A DNA stretch of 64,000 nucleotides. Source: Roseovarius amoyensis (GTDB lineage Bacteria > Pseudomonadota > Alphaproteobacteria > Rhodobacterales > Rhodobacteraceae). The notes below the pieces were generated by a model that had not been told where the DNA came from, made no database searches, and worked only from the letters and a program-made list of their open reading frames with translations. The position numbers and the translations under genes were made by a program. The DNA lies in contig NZ_QITQ01000016.1 in assembly GCF_003260265.1 (NCBI RefSeq), positions 1 to 64,000 of the forward strand. Reading direction: 5' to 3'. Of this stretch, positions 51,424 to 60,673 are shown piece by piece (the stretch's first letter is position 1; each line of letters begins with the position of its first letter).

Positions 51424-52320
51424 ATGGCACTCGACTGGGATGACCTGAGGGTCTTTCTCGCCGTCGCCCGCGCCGAAAGCCTGTCGCGCGCCGGCCGCAT
51501 GCTGAAACTCGACCCCGCCACCGCCGGGCGCCGGGTTGCGCGGCTCGAGGCGGCGCTGGGCACGCCGCTTTTCGCCAAATCGCCCACCGGCTATGCGCTG
51601 ACCGATGCCGGGCAGCGGCTGATGGCGCATGCGGTGCGCGCCGAACACGCGGTCGAGGACGCCGCCGACGACATGGCCGGCCAGGCCGCCGGCATCACCG
51701 GCCAGATCCGCATCGGCGCCCCCGACGGGGTGGCCAATTTCCTGCTGCCGCAGGTTTGCCGGCAGATCGGGCAGGACAACCCCGGGCTGGAGCTGCAGAT
51801 CGTGGCGCTGCCACGGGTGTTCAACCTGACCCGGCGCGAGGCCGACATGGTCATCGCCGTCAGCCCCCCCACCGCCGGGCGGCTGACAGTGCAAAAGATC
51901 GCGGACTATCGCCTGCACATGGCCGCGGCGCAAAGCTATCTCGACGCCCACCCGCCGATCCGCACGCTGGAAGACCTGCGCGAACACCGCATCGTCGGTT
52001 ATATCCAGGACATGATATTCGACCCCGAACTCGATTACCTGGCCGAGGTCGGGCTATCGCATGTCGACCTGGCGTCGAACTCGGTGGCGGTGCAGATGAA
52101 CCTGATCCGCCAGGGCGCGGGGCTGGGCGTGATCCACGATTTCGCGCTGCCGTTCTTTCCCGGCATGGTGCGGGTGCTGCCCGAGGGTCTGTCGCTCAGC
52201 CGCAGTTTCTATCTGGTGCGGCACGCCGACGACCGCCGCCTTGACCGGCACAACCGCTTTGCCCAAAGTCTGTGCGACGGCATCCGCGCAGAGCTGCCCC
52301 GGCTGGAGGCGGAGGCTTGA
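51424..52320 (+). CDS. LysR-family transcriptional regulator
   Basis: This 298-aa LysR regulator has the winged HTH at residues 5-62 (DWDDLRVFLAVARAESLSRAGRMLKLDPATAGRRVARLEAALGTPLFAKSPTGYALTD pattern) and a periplasmic-binding-type ligand domain (GQIRIGAPDGVANFLLP). AAAGGACAG precedes the ATG at 51424. It is divergent from mmsA, with repeats that suit LysR binding between them, so mmsA is the likely target. The inducer is possibly a valine-pathway intermediate (inference). Confidence 0.9.
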   Translation: MALDWDDLRVFLAVARAESLSRAGRMLKLDPATAGRRVARLEAALGTPLFAKSPTGYALTDAGQRLMAHAVRAEHAVEDAADDMAGQAAGITGQIRIGAPDGVANFLLPQVCRQIGQDNPGLELQIVALPRVFNLTRREADMVIAVSPPTAGRLTVQKIADYRLHMAAAQSYLDAHPPIRTLEDLREHRIVGYIQDMIFDPELDYLAEVGLSHVDLASNSVAVQMNLIRQGAGLGVIHDFALPFFPGMVRVLPEGLSLSRSFYLVRHADDRRLDRHNRFAQSLCDGIRAELPRLEAEA

Positions 52321-52380
52321 CAGATCATGCGCGATCTCTGACGCTTGAACCGGCAAAGCAATCAGGCGGGAGGGCCGGGC

Positions 52381-52815
52381 ATGCTGGTACACCAGATACT
52401 CAAGTCAAAGGGCGACGACGCGGTAATCACCGTCACGCCGGACACCAGGGTCTCTGACGCCGCAGGTGTTCTGGCCGAACGGCGTATCGGCGGATTGGTG
52501 GTATCACAGGATGGGACCACAGCCGATGGCATCGTATCTGAACGCGATATCGTGCGCTCGCTGGCGCTGCGCGGAAATTCCTGCCTGACCGAAACCGTCG
52601 AACAAATCATGACCCGAAACCCGGTCTGCTGTTCGCGCGAGGACAGCTCCGACGCGGTTCTGTCGCGGATGACCGATGGCCGCTTTCGCCACATGCCCGT
52701 GGTCGAGGACGGCAAGCTGGTCGGCATCGTCACCATCGGCGACATGGTCAAGGCCCGGCTGATGGAACTGTCGATGGAAAAGGACGCGCTCGAAGGCATG
52801 ATCATGGGGCACTGA
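52381..52815 (+). CDS. Tandem CBS-domain protein
   Basis: This 144-aa protein consists of two CBS motifs: VITVTPDTRVSDAAGVLAERRIGGLVV with GIVSERDIVRSLALRG, and IMTRNPVCCSREDSSDAVLSRMTDGRFRHMPVV with LVGIVTIGDMVKARL. CBS pairs bind adenosine nucleotides and act as energy sensors. No effector domain is attached, so it probably regulates a partner protein. GGGAGGGCC precedes the ATG at 52381, 60 bp after the LysR stop. Confidence 0.88.
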   Translation: MLVHQILKSKGDDAVITVTPDTRVSDAAGVLAERRIGGLVVSQDGTTADGIVSERDIVRSLALRGNSCLTETVEQIMTRNPVCCSREDSSDAVLSRMTDGRFRHMPVVEDGKLVGIVTIGDMVKARLMELSMEKDALEGMIMGH

Positions 52816-52870
52816 ACGGGCACGCCCCCTTCCGAACAAGGTTTCTTTCTGGTTGAAAATACCCCGGGGA

Positions 52871-52914
52871 GGCGCTGCCCCCCCCCCCCCGGGGGCCGCG
52901 ACGGGGGCAGCGCC
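52871..52914. repeat. C-homopolymer with flanking inverted repeat
   Basis: GGCGCTGCCCCC (52871-52882) pairs with GGGGGCAGCGCC (52903-52914) as a 12-bp stem, and the loop contains the rest of a 13-C run (52878-52890) and a 5-G run. The hairpin lies between two convergent genes and may terminate one or both of them. The homopolymer is also a likely site for sequencing errors or replication slippage. Confidence 0.6.
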
Positions 52915-52921
52915 CCCTGAC

Positions 52922-54058
52922 CTAACCTGCCAATGCCTGGTCCAGGTCGGCGATCAGGTCGTCCGCATCCTCGATCCCCACCGACAGCCTGAGCAGGTTT
53001 TCCGGGATGCCCGACTGCGGCTCGATGGTGGCGCGGTGTTCGACCAGGGTTTCGATGCCCCCCAGCGACGTCGCCCGCTCGATCAGTTGCAGCCGGCCGA
53101 CCGCCGCCAGCGCCTCGGCCGCGCCGCCCCTGACCAGCACCGACATCAGATAACCCGCCCCGCCCTGCATCTGCCGCACGGCCAGGTCGTGCCCGGGATG
53201 CCCCGGCAGGCCCGGATACCACACCGCCTCGACCGCATCATGGGCGGCCAGCCATTCGGCCAGCCGCTGCGCATTGGCGCACATCCGTTCCAACCGCAGG
53301 GGCAGCGTGCGCATCCCCCGCATCAAGAGCCACGCCTCGAACGGGCCGATGATCGCGCCGGCCTCAACCCGATCGGCACAGATCGCCGCCCAGGCGGCAC
53401 TGTCGGCATCGCGGCACGACAGCACCCCGGCCAGTACATCGGTATGCCCGTTGATCGCCTTGGTGGCCGAGTGCATGGAAATATCCGCGCCCAGCTCCAG
53501 CACGCGCGTCAGAACCGGCGTCGCCGCCGTACCATCGACCGCCAGCAGCGCCCCGGCCCCATGCGCCAGCCGCGCCACGGCGGCGATATCGGCCAATTTC
53601 ATCCACGGGTTCGAGGGAACCTCGATCCAGACCAGATCGGCCGGCGTGCCCAGCGCCGCCGCAATCAGGGCCGGGTCGGCGGCGTCGACTTCGTCCAGTG
53701 TGATGCCACGGCGCACGCAGAAATTCCGCGCGAACGAGGTCACGCCGTAATAGATGCCCGATTGCAGCACCACCCGCGCACCCGCCGGCAAGGTCCGGAA
53801 TACCGCCGCCGCCGCCGCCATGCCCGACGGGAAAAGCCGCGTCGCGGCCGCGCCTTCAAGCTGGCGCAACACCTCTTCGGCGGCCGTCACGGTGTCGTTG
53901 TGGTCACGTCCATAGGTGCCCGGCGCCATCAGTTCATAGCTCGCATCGCGCCGATAGGTGGTCGAGACGTTCACCCCCGGCACCACGGCACCGCCCGCGC
54001 CATGTGCCCCAGCGGCATGGGCCGTCACGCTGGCGGGTTTCAGGCTTTTCCCGCTCAT
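52922..54058 (-). CDS. PLP-dependent trans-sulfuration enzyme (cystathionine gamma-synthase family)
   Basis: This 378-aa protein of the Cys/Met-metabolism PLP family has the Lys in MHSATKAINGHTDVLAG (Lys200), YGRDHNDTVTAAEEVLRQLEG, and the C-terminal LGGIETLVEHRATI, which replaces the usual SLGGxESLIxHPA motif. It is related to cystathionine gamma-synthase, cystathionine lyase and methionine gamma-lyase; the exact reaction is not readable. Its ATG overlaps the stop of the acyltransferase gene by 4 bp (ATGA), so it ends an operon from anmK. The coupling to cell-wall genes is unusual. Confidence 0.85.
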   Translation of the reverse strand: MSGKSLKPASVTAHAAGAHGAGGAVVPGVNVSTTYRRDASYELMAPGTYGRDHNDTVTAAEEVLRQLEGAAATRLFPSGMAAAAAVFRTLPAGARVVLQSGIYYGVTSFARNFCVRRGITLDEVDAADPALIAAALGTPADLVWIEVPSNPWMKLADIAAVARLAHGAGALLAVDGTAATPVLTRVLELGADISMHSATKAINGHTDVLAGVLSCRDADSAAWAAICADRVEAGAIIGPFEAWLLMRGMRTLPLRLERMCANAQRLAEWLAAHDAVEAVWYPGLPGHPGHDLAVRQMQGGAGYLMSVLVRGGAAEALAAVGRLQLIERATSLGGIETLVEHRATIEPQSGIPENLLRLSVGIEDADDLIADLDQALAG

Positions 54059-56013
54059 TGCGGCACCTCCCTTTCCAGAACCGATGCAATGGCCTGCTGC
54101 AGCACCTCGTTCCCCAGCGGGCCAAGGTGCACATTGTCGATGAAAAGCGGCACACCGTCGATCTGATAGTTGCACTGATCTGCGTCGCAGAACCAGTCCT
54201 GCGCCGCAACATGCAGCGCGCCATTGGCCTCGGTTACGCGGCGCACCTCGGCCACCGCGCGACCCGAGCGGCGCTCGAACTCACCCCGCGTGACACGCAG
54301 CGGCTCGGTTCCGAACCGCAGGATGCGCAACATGGATTTGGGCACCGAGGCCGGGAAATCGGGGATGTTGTTGACCACGATCACCCGGTGACGTTCAGAC
54401 AGGTGTGCGATGGTTGCCTCCAGCGCCTCGGCAAACAGGGCAAAATTGTCCTCGGGCCGCGTGCCGTCAGTGCGCAGAAGCGGCTTTTGCCCCGGCGTGT
54501 TGCCGATATTGCCGTAGCCCTCGGAATAGAACGACCAGCGCGCGACCAGAAAGACATCCATCGGCGGGGCGGCGTCGAGATAGGCCAGGATCTTGCGGTT
54601 GTACTCGATGCAATCGACGCGAAAACCGGCGTCCAGCAACGGCGCGCAGGCCGGCGCCGTGGCCAGGAAACCGCTTTCGCCATGGGCGCGGCCATAGGCG
54701 TCAAAGGCGGCAAGGGCCGAATTGGCCATGCTGTCGCCCCAGACAAAGAAATCCGCGCCCGCGCCCGGCACCGCATCGGCCCCCAGTTGGCAGAACGTCT
54801 CGGGGCTGGTGTTGCCCCAGCAATCGTCCCAGCGGGGATGAACGTTCATCACCTCGGCCTTGAGCGTCTCAAGCTGCGCGTCCTCGCCCGGGTCGGCCCG
54901 GCCCGGCTGGTCCAGCAGCCAGACCGCCACCGCCAGCAAGACCGCGAACTGCACGGCGAACAACGCATAGAGATGCCGCTTGCGCCCCACCACCGGGATA
55001 CGCCGCACCGGCATTTCGACCAGGTGATAGGACAGCGCCCCCAACCCCAGCGAAATCAGCAGCAGCACCGCGCGCAGTTCGTCCGACATGTGCTTGCCGT
55101 AATAAAGCACCCCCACGATCAGCGGCCAGTGCCACAGGTAGGTGCCGTAGGATATGCGCCCGATATAGGCCATTGGCCGGCTGGCCAGGAATCGCGCAAC
55201 GCGGCTGTGCCCCGGGCGCGCAAAGGCGATCAGGATCAGCGTGCCCGCAACCGGCAGAACCGTCCCCCAGCCGGGATAGAGCCACGAGGCATCCAGCAGG
55301 TAGACCGGTGCCAGAACCAGACCCAGCCCCGCCAGCGGCGCCAGCGGCACCCGTTCGGGCAAGAGCCGGTGATGCAGCGCCAAAAACACCAGCCCGCCCG
55401 AGGCCAGCTCCCACACCCGGAAAAAGGACGAAAAGAACCGCGCCTCGCGGTCATGGACGATGTCGCCGGAAAACAGTGTCAGCCCCAGCGACAGCACGAA
55501 CAGCCCCGCCAGCAGTCCGGCAAAGACACGCGGCTTGCGCCGGGTCAGCAGGATCAGCATCGGCAGGACGATATAGAACTGTTCCTCGATCGACAGCGAC
55601 CAGGTGTGCAGGAACGGATTTTCATGCGCGGGCCCCGAGAAATAGCCCATCGACGTCATCAGGTTCCAGTTGTTGGTGAATGTGATCGACCCCAGGAACC
55701 CGTCCGCCACCACCTGCATCTCGGAGCGCAGGAAATAGGCATTGGCCAGCAGCGCGGTCACCAGGAAACAGGCGAAATAGGCGGTCGACAGGCGCCGGAT
55801 ACGGCGGGCAAAGAACTCGGTCGCGGAATAGTTGCCCGCCTGCAGTCGCAGATAGGTCTGCCCGCAGATCAGGTACCCCGACAGTACAAAAAACACGTCG
55901 ACCCCGACAAAACCGCCGCTCATGTCGGGATAGCCGACATGAAACAGCACCACCGCCAGCACGGCAATGGCGCGCACGCCGTCCAGTTCATGGCGATAGG
56001 TGACGTCGCTCAT
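54055..56013 (-). CDS. OafA/YrhL-type acyltransferase with C-terminal SGNH domain
   Basis: This 652-aa protein has an N-terminal ten-helix acyltransferase-3 domain (YRHELDGVRAIAVLAVVLFHVGYPDMSGGFVGVDVFFVLSGYL pattern, His9 and Arg14 region; LHTWSLSIEEQFYIVLP) and from about residue 390 a periplasmic SGNH hydrolase domain (FFVWGDSMAN with catalytic Ser; DNVHLGPLGNEVL with Asp-His). Such fusions O-acetylate surface polysaccharides or peptidoglycan. The length is normal for the fusion. It is second or third in the anmK operon, which suggests a cell-wall substrate (inference). Confidence 0.93.
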   Translation of the reverse strand: MSDVTYRHELDGVRAIAVLAVVLFHVGYPDMSGGFVGVDVFFVLSGYLICGQTYLRLQAGNYSATEFFARRIRRLSTAYFACFLVTALLANAYFLRSEMQVVADGFLGSITFTNNWNLMTSMGYFSGPAHENPFLHTWSLSIEEQFYIVLPMLILLTRRKPRVFAGLLAGLFVLSLGLTLFSGDIVHDREARFFSSFFRVWELASGGLVFLALHHRLLPERVPLAPLAGLGLVLAPVYLLDASWLYPGWGTVLPVAGTLILIAFARPGHSRVARFLASRPMAYIGRISYGTYLWHWPLIVGVLYYGKHMSDELRAVLLLISLGLGALSYHLVEMPVRRIPVVGRKRHLYALFAVQFAVLLAVAVWLLDQPGRADPGEDAQLETLKAEVMNVHPRWDDCWGNTSPETFCQLGADAVPGAGADFFVWGDSMANSALAAFDAYGRAHGESGFLATAPACAPLLDAGFRVDCIEYNRKILAYLDAAPPMDVFLVARWSFYSEGYGNIGNTPGQKPLLRTDGTRPEDNFALFAEALEATIAHLSERHRVIVVNNIPDFPASVPKSMLRILRFGTEPLRVTRGEFERRSGRAVAEVRRVTEANGALHVAAQDWFCDADQCNYQIDGVPLFIDNVHLGPLGNEVLQQAIASVLEREVPQ

Positions 56014-56023
56014 CTTGTGCCGC

Positions 56024-56194
56024 TCATGTCGCCGAAGGGGAAAACAGACGGCCCGGCCCGCGCACCGCCTGCGCCCGATCCGCGATCTGCGCCAAGTGCC
56101 ACATCAGCGCCGCGGTGACCGTGGCCACATTGGGGCTGACCAGCACGACCAGCCGCAGCCCCGCACCTGCGCCCTCGTCAAGCTTGTAGTTCAT
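56024..56194 (-). CDS. Possible small protein between anmK and the acyltransferase
   Basis: This 56-aa frame starts at an ATG overlapping the anmK stop (ATGA) with GGGGAGGCGGG in front, and ends 10 bp before the acyltransferase start. The sequence opens [19 protein letters not shown], faintly like the beginning of Asp/Glu racemase / maleate isomerase proteins, and then diverges. It might be a decayed remnant of such a gene or a real short peptide. The translation signals argue for expression; the sequence alone does not give a function. Confidence 0.4.
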   Translation of the reverse strand: MNYKLDEGAGAGLRLVVLVSPNVATVTAALMWHLAQIADRAQAVRGPGRLFSPSAT

Positions 56195-57294
56195 CCCGCC
56201 TCCCCTGGCTGGCTGATCTGGCCGCCGCTGACCGCGGCGCGCACGCCGGTCGTGCCAGGACAGGATGTCGGCAAGCCCCGCGCCACCCGCACGGCGAGAT
56301 AGGCAAACGCCTGCGCCTCCAGCATATCGCCGTCAAGGCCGGCCGCCTCGACCGGCACCACCGGGCAGCCAAGCGCCGCGCGCAGCATCTTCATCAGCAC
56401 CGGGTTCCGGCGCCCGCCCCCCGTGACCAGCACCCGTTCCGGCGGGGTTGGGCAATGCTCCATCCCCTGCATGACCGCCGCGGCGCTGATCGCCGTCAGG
56501 GTCGCGGCGGCGTCGGCGTCATCCAGCCCGGCCACCATTCCCGTCAGGCCGGCGAATTCGTCCCGGTCCAGCGATTTGGGCGGCATGCGCGCGAAATAGC
56601 GGTGCTGCAGGAATTGCTCTGGCACGCCATCGGCGACACGGCCCTGCCGCGCCAGCCCGCCGTCCTCGTCGAAAGGCAGCCCAAGGCGGGCCTGCATCAG
56701 GTCGTTGATCGGTGCATTCGCCGGACCGGTATCAAAAGCCAGCAAAGCACCCTCGTCCTGTGGCGCCGCCTTTCTCGGGTCGATCCAGGTCAGGTTGCCC
56801 ACCCCGCCGAGATTCAGAAACGCCAAAGGCCGCTCTGCCCTCATCCAGCGCGCGCAGGCAAAGTGATAGAACGGCGCCAGCGGCGCCCCCTGCCCGCCCA
56901 GCCGTATGTCGGCGCTGCGAAAATCCCACACCACCGGCAGGCCCAGCGCCCGGGCCAGCGCCGCGCCGTCGCCCAGCTGATGGGTGCCGCGCCCGGCCGG
57001 GTCATGCGCCAGCGTCTGGCCGTGAAAGCCCACTAGGTCGACATCCTCGAACTGCGACAGCAGGTCCGCATGCGCGGCCTGAACCACCGCGCCGGCGGCG
57101 GCGACGTCGTCATCCGGCCAGCACCCCAGTGCCGCGCGCAGCACCCCGCGTTCGGCATCGGTATAGGGGCGGTAGCGCACCGGCCCGAACCCGAAAATCC
57201 GTTCGCCATCGGTGTCGATGACTGCCGCATCGACCCCGTCCAGCGACGTGCCCGACATCGCCCCAAGCGCCTGCACCCGGCCCGCCTTCAACAT
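56191..57294 (-). CDS. anmK: Anhydro-N-acetylmuramic acid kinase
   Basis: AnmK phosphorylates and opens 1,6-anhydro-MurNAc released during peptidoglycan recycling. The 367-aa protein has the N-terminal ATP-site motif [63 protein letters not shown], and [17 protein letters not shown] near the C-terminus. The start MLKAGRVQ follows AAGGAAAAGGG. It is divergent from tyrS across 63 bp and heads an operon with the small ORF, acyltransferase and PLP enzyme genes. Confidence 0.95.
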   Translation of the reverse strand: MLKAGRVQALGAMSGTSLDGVDAAVIDTDGERIFGFGPVRYRPYTDAERGVLRAALGCWPDDDVAAAGAVVQAAHADLLSQFEDVDLVGFHGQTLAHDPAGRGTHQLGDGAALARALGLPVVWDFRSADIRLGGQGAPLAPFYHFACARWMRAERPLAFLNLGGVGNLTWIDPRKAAPQDEGALLAFDTGPANAPINDLMQARLGLPFDEDGGLARQGRVADGVPEQFLQHRYFARMPPKSLDRDEFAGLTGMVAGLDDADAAATLTAISAAAVMQGMEHCPTPPERVLVTGGGRRNPVLMKMLRAALGCPVVPVEAAGLDGDMLEAQAFAYLAVRVARGLPTSCPGTTGVRAAVSGGQISQPGEAG

Positions 57295-57357
57295 GCCCTT
57301 TTCCTTCCTGTCCGCGGTGCCTATACATGCCCCGCGCGCTGAGCCGGGACAAGCCAT

Positions 57358-58611
57358 ATGACCTATACTCCGAAATCAGAGTTCCTGAACGTGATGATCG
57401 AGCGCGGCTTTATGGCCGACTGCACCGATCTGCAGGGCCTGGACGAGGCGCTGATGGCCGGCGTCGTGCCGGCCTATATCGGCTATGACGCGACCGCCAG
57501 ATCGCTGCATGTCGGGCATCTGCTGAACATCATGATGCTGCGCTGGCTGCAGCGGACGGGGCACAAGCCGATCACGCTGATGGGCGGGGGCACCACCAAG
57601 GTGGGTGACCCGTCGTTTCGCTCTGACGAACGCCCACTGCTGTCGCCCGGGCAGATCGACGAGAACATCGACGGCATGCAGCGGGTCTTTGCGCGCTACC
57701 TGGACTATGGCCAAGGTTCGGCCGACGCCTTGATGCTGAACAACGCCGAATGGCTGGACAACCTCAACTACCTCGAATTCCTGCGCGATATCGGGCGGCA
57801 TTTCAGTGTCAACCGGATGCTGAGCTTTGAAAGCGTCAAGTCGCGGCTCGACCGCGAGCAATCGCTCAGCTTTCTCGAATTCAACTACATGATCCTGCAG
57901 GCCTATGATTTCCTGGAGCTGAACCGCCGCTATGGCTGTCGGTTGCAGATGGGCGGGTCGGACCAGTGGGGCAACATCGTCAACGGCATCGATCTGACGC
58001 GCCGGGTGATCGACCATGAGGTGTTCGGTTTGACCTCGCCGCTGCTGACCACCTCTGACGGGCGCAAGATGGGCAAGTCGGCCGGCGGGGCGGTCTGGCT
58101 GAACAGTGACATGCTCAGCCCCTACGAGTTCTGGCAGTTCTGGCGCAACACCACCGACGCCGACACGGGCCGGTTCCTCAAGCTATACACCGAGTTGCCG
58201 GTCGAGGAATGCGACCGGCTGGGCGCGCTTGACGGGTCCGAGATCAACGCCGCCAAGATCATCCTGGCGGGCGAGGTGACGACGCTCTTGCACGGGGCCG
58301 AGGCGGCGCAGGCGGCCGAGGCAACCGCGCGCGAGGTGTTCGAAAAGGGCGGCGTGGGCGACGATCTGCCGACGCTGGAACTGACGGCGGACGAGATTGC
58401 CGACGGTATATCGGTTGTGCAGCTCTTCGTGCGCGCCGGGCTGGTGAAATCGGGCAAGGAGGCCAAGCGCCTGATCGCGGAAAACGGCGCCCGGCTCGAC
58501 GATGCACCGCTGGGCGATGCCGGGCTGATGGTGGACGCGGCAAGGCTGGCCGAACCGATCAAGCTGTCGGCCGGCAAGAAGCGGCACGCATTGGTAAAGA
58601 TCGCCGGATAA
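57358..58611 (+). CDS. tyrS: Tyrosyl-tRNA synthetase
   Basis: TyrRS charges tRNA-Tyr. The 417-aa protein has the HIGH-type motif [16 protein letters not shown] (about residue 50), the KMSKS-type [15 protein letters not shown] (about residue 238) and a C-terminal S4 RNA-binding domain ([21 protein letters not shown]). GLY-ASP residues that bind tyrosine are in [17 protein letters not shown]. The length is normal. It is divergent from anmK. Confidence 0.97.
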   Translation: MTYTPKSEFLNVMIERGFMADCTDLQGLDEALMAGVVPAYIGYDATARSLHVGHLLNIMMLRWLQRTGHKPITLMGGGTTKVGDPSFRSDERPLLSPGQIDENIDGMQRVFARYLDYGQGSADALMLNNAEWLDNLNYLEFLRDIGRHFSVNRMLSFESVKSRLDREQSLSFLEFNYMILQAYDFLELNRRYGCRLQMGGSDQWGNIVNGIDLTRRVIDHEVFGLTSPLLTTSDGRKMGKSAGGAVWLNSDMLSPYEFWQFWRNTTDADTGRFLKLYTELPVEECDRLGALDGSEINAAKIILAGEVTTLLHGAEAAQAAEATAREVFEKGGVGDDLPTLELTADEIADGISVVQLFVRAGLVKSGKEAKRLIAENGARLDDAPLGDAGLMVDAARLAEPIKLSAGKKRHALVKIAG

Positions 58612-58695
58612 TCACCAGTAACGAAATGGAATTTTGAAAAAATTCCAGCCCGCTTTCCTTTCAGGAAACGGCATATCGGCTGTTGACCTCGATCC

Positions 58696-58716
58696 ATCAT
58701 ATCAATAATTCATGAT
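58696..58716. promoter_or_regulatory. Candidate ArsR operator
   Basis: ATCAT (58696-58700) and ATGAT (58712-58716) flank an AT-rich centre (ATCAATAATTC) immediately before the arsR start at 58719. AT-rich ATCA-N-TGAT type dyads are the usual ArsR/SmtB operators, so repression released by arsenite is expected. Confidence 0.5.
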
Positions 58717-58718
58717 TT

Positions 58719-59051
58719 ATGGATAGGAATCACGCCCTCGCCGCCTTTGCGGCGCTGTCACAGCCCACGCGGCTGGATGTCTTTCGCCTGCTGCTGCGCG
58801 CGGGCGTAAACGGCATGGCCGCCGGCGAGATTGCCGATGCGCTGGACGTGAAACAGAACACCATGTCGGCCAACCTCGCGGTGCTGCACCAGGCGGGGCT
58901 GGTGCGCAACCAGCGCGAGGGCCGCAGCATCCGCTATTTTGCCGACCTCGACGGCACGAGGGGCCTGCTGGGCTTTCTGATGGAGGATTGCTGCGGCGGC
59001 AATCCTGACCTCTGCCAGCCCGTCATATCGTCAATCGCCTGCGCCAGTTGA
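58719..59051 (+). CDS. arsR: ArsR-family metalloregulator
   Basis: This 110-aa winged-HTH repressor (LSQPTRLDVFRLLLRAGVNGMAAGEIADALDVKQNTMSANLAVLHQAGLVRNQREGRSIRYFAD pattern) has a C-terminal Cys cluster, DCCGGNPDLC, in the place where several ArsR proteins bind arsenite. It begins 13 bp ahead of arsC and is the first gene of arsR-arsC-acr3. It should repress the operon through the AT-rich dyad just upstream. Confidence 0.9.
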   Translation: MDRNHALAAFAALSQPTRLDVFRLLLRAGVNGMAAGEIADALDVKQNTMSANLAVLHQAGLVRNQREGRSIRYFADLDGTRGLLGFLMEDCCGGNPDLCQPVISSIACAS

Positions 59052-59063
59052 AGGAGCCCCCAG

Positions 59064-59591
59064 ATGGCCGACGACCGCATGAACGTGCTTTTCCTGTGTA
59101 CCGGCAATTCCGCCCGGTCACTGATCGCCGAAGCGATCATCGAGCGCGAAGGCGCCGGCCGTTTTCGCGGCTTTTCCGCCGGATCACAGCCCAAGGATGC
59201 CCCCCATCCCCACACGATCGGGCTGTTGCAGCGTCTCGGCCATGACACCTCGGGCATCCGTTCGAAAAGCTGGGAGGAATTCGCAGGCCCCGACACGCCC
59301 CGGATGGATTTCGTCTTTACCGTCTGCGACAGCGCCGCATCCGAGCCCTGCCCCGTCTGGCCCGGCCAGCCTGTGAGCGCCCATTGGGGCCTGCCCGACC
59401 CGGCCGCCGCCACTGGCACCGAAGCCGAGATCGCCGCCGCCTTCAACGACACCTACCGCCTGCTGCGCAACCGCATATCGACCTTCGTTAACTTGCCGTT
59501 GGACCAGCTCGACCGGCTGTCGCTGCAACGCCGGCTGGACGAGATCGGCGGCGCTGATATTTCCACCGAAGAACAGGATGAACCATCGTGA
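59064..59591 (+). CDS. arsC: Arsenate reductase, low-molecular-weight phosphatase type
   Basis: ArsC reduces arsenate to arsenite using a Cys cascade and thioredoxin or glutaredoxin. The 175-aa protein has the P-loop [16 protein letters not shown] (CX5R, residues about 11-17) and the redox pair in [18 protein letters not shown]. It is about 35 residues longer than pI258 ArsC, with a C-terminal extension ([28 protein letters not shown]). GAAGGAGCC precedes the ATG. It overlaps acr3 by 4 bp (GTGA). Confidence 0.92.
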   Translation: MADDRMNVLFLCTGNSARSLIAEAIIEREGAGRFRGFSAGSQPKDAPHPHTIGLLQRLGHDTSGIRSKSWEEFAGPDTPRMDFVFTVCDSAASEPCPVWPGQPVSAHWGLPDPAAATGTEAEIAAAFNDTYRLLRNRISTFVNLPLDQLDRLSLQRRLDEIGGADISTEEQDEPS

Positions 59592-60649
59592 GAATCAACG
59601 ATCAAACCGCACAAGACGCCCCCGGCGGGCTGGGCACTTTTGAGCGCTGGCTGTCGCTGTGGGTGGCGCTGGCCATCGGCGCGGGCGTCGGCCTTGGCAA
59701 CCTTGTGCCGGGGGTCTTTCAGGGGCTTGCCACGCTCGAGGTAGCGTCGGTCAACCTGCCCGTGGCCGTGCTGATCTGGGCGATGGTCTATCCGATGATG
59801 GTGGGGGTCGATTTCGGCTCGCTCAGCCATATCGGCGAGCGCCCCAAGGGGCTGATCATCACCCTGGCCGTCAACTGGCTGATCAAGCCGTTCACCATGG
59901 CAGCCCTTGGCGTGCTGTTCTTCAACCACGTCTTTGCCGGGCTGATCCCGCCCGAGGACGCGCAATCCTACCTGGCCGGGCTGATCCTGCTGGGGGCGGC
60001 GCCCTGCACGGCAATGGTGTTCGTCTGGTCGCAACTGACGCGCGGGGACGCCACCTATACGCTGGTGCAGGTCAGCGTGAACGACGTGATCATGGTCTTT
60101 GCCTTCGCCCCCATCGTGGCGTTCCTGCTGGGCGTGACCGACATCACCGTGCCGTGGGAAACGCTGCTGTTGTCGGTGGTGCTGTATATCCTGATCCCGC
60201 TGGTCGCCGGCATCGCGACCCGCAACCGCCTGATGCGCATGGGCGGCGAAGAGGCGGTCGAGACGTTTCGCGCCCGCATCAAGCCGGTCACGATCATCGG
60301 CCTGCTGGTGACGGTGGTGCTGCTGTTCGGTTTCCAGGGGCAGTTGATCATCGAGACACCGCTGGTGATCGCGCTGATCGCGGTGCCGCTGCTGCTGCAA
60401 AGCTATGGCATCTTCATCCTGGCCTATGGCGTCGCCAAGGTATGGAAGGTGCCCTTCAACGTGGCCGCGCCCTGCGCCCTGATCGGCACGTCCAACTTTT
60501 TCGAGCTGGCGGTCGCTGTTGCGATCAGCCTCTTTGGCCTGGGGTCCGGCGCGGCGCTGGCCACGGTCGTGGGCGTGCTGGTCGAGGTGCCGGTGATGCT
60601 GACGCTGGTCGCCTTCGCGAATCGCACCCGGCACTGGTTTCCGGACTGA
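59588..60649 (+). CDS. acr3: Arsenite efflux transporter ACR3
   Basis: ACR3 exports arsenite by proton antiport. The 353-aa protein has ten membrane helices, the signature [19 protein letters not shown] with the essential Cys (about residue 140), and [13 protein letters not shown]. It starts with GTG overlapping arsC. It is a separate family from ArsB and needs no ArsA. It ends the operon; a perfect 11-bp stem (60662-60672 with 60682-60692) overlapping the end of aroB follows and may terminate it. Confidence 0.94.
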   Translation: MRINDQTAQDAPGGLGTFERWLSLWVALAIGAGVGLGNLVPGVFQGLATLEVASVNLPVAVLIWAMVYPMMVGVDFGSLSHIGERPKGLIITLAVNWLIKPFTMAALGVLFFNHVFAGLIPPEDAQSYLAGLILLGAAPCTAMVFVWSQLTRGDATYTLVQVSVNDVIMVFAFAPIVAFLLGVTDITVPWETLLLSVVLYILIPLVAGIATRNRLMRMGGEEAVETFRARIKPVTIIGLLVTVVLLFGFQGQLIIETPLVIALIAVPLLLQSYGIFILAYGVAKVWKVPFNVAAPCALIGTSNFFELAVAVAISLFGLGSGAALATVVGVLVEVPVMLTLVAFANRTRHWFPD

Positions 60650-60673
60650 CCCTGCAAAACGGCTGACCGCGCC

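Noticed and set aside
49821-51443. 540-codon + strand frame opposite mmsA
   Set aside because: It is antisense shadow. mmsA has the catalytic Cys, terminator and Shine-Dalgarno on the minus strand.
54004-56118. 704-codon + strand reading frame opposite the acyltransferase gene
   Set aside because: It is Arg/Gln/His-rich antisense translation of a high-GC gene. The minus-strand product has clear acyltransferase and SGNH motifs.
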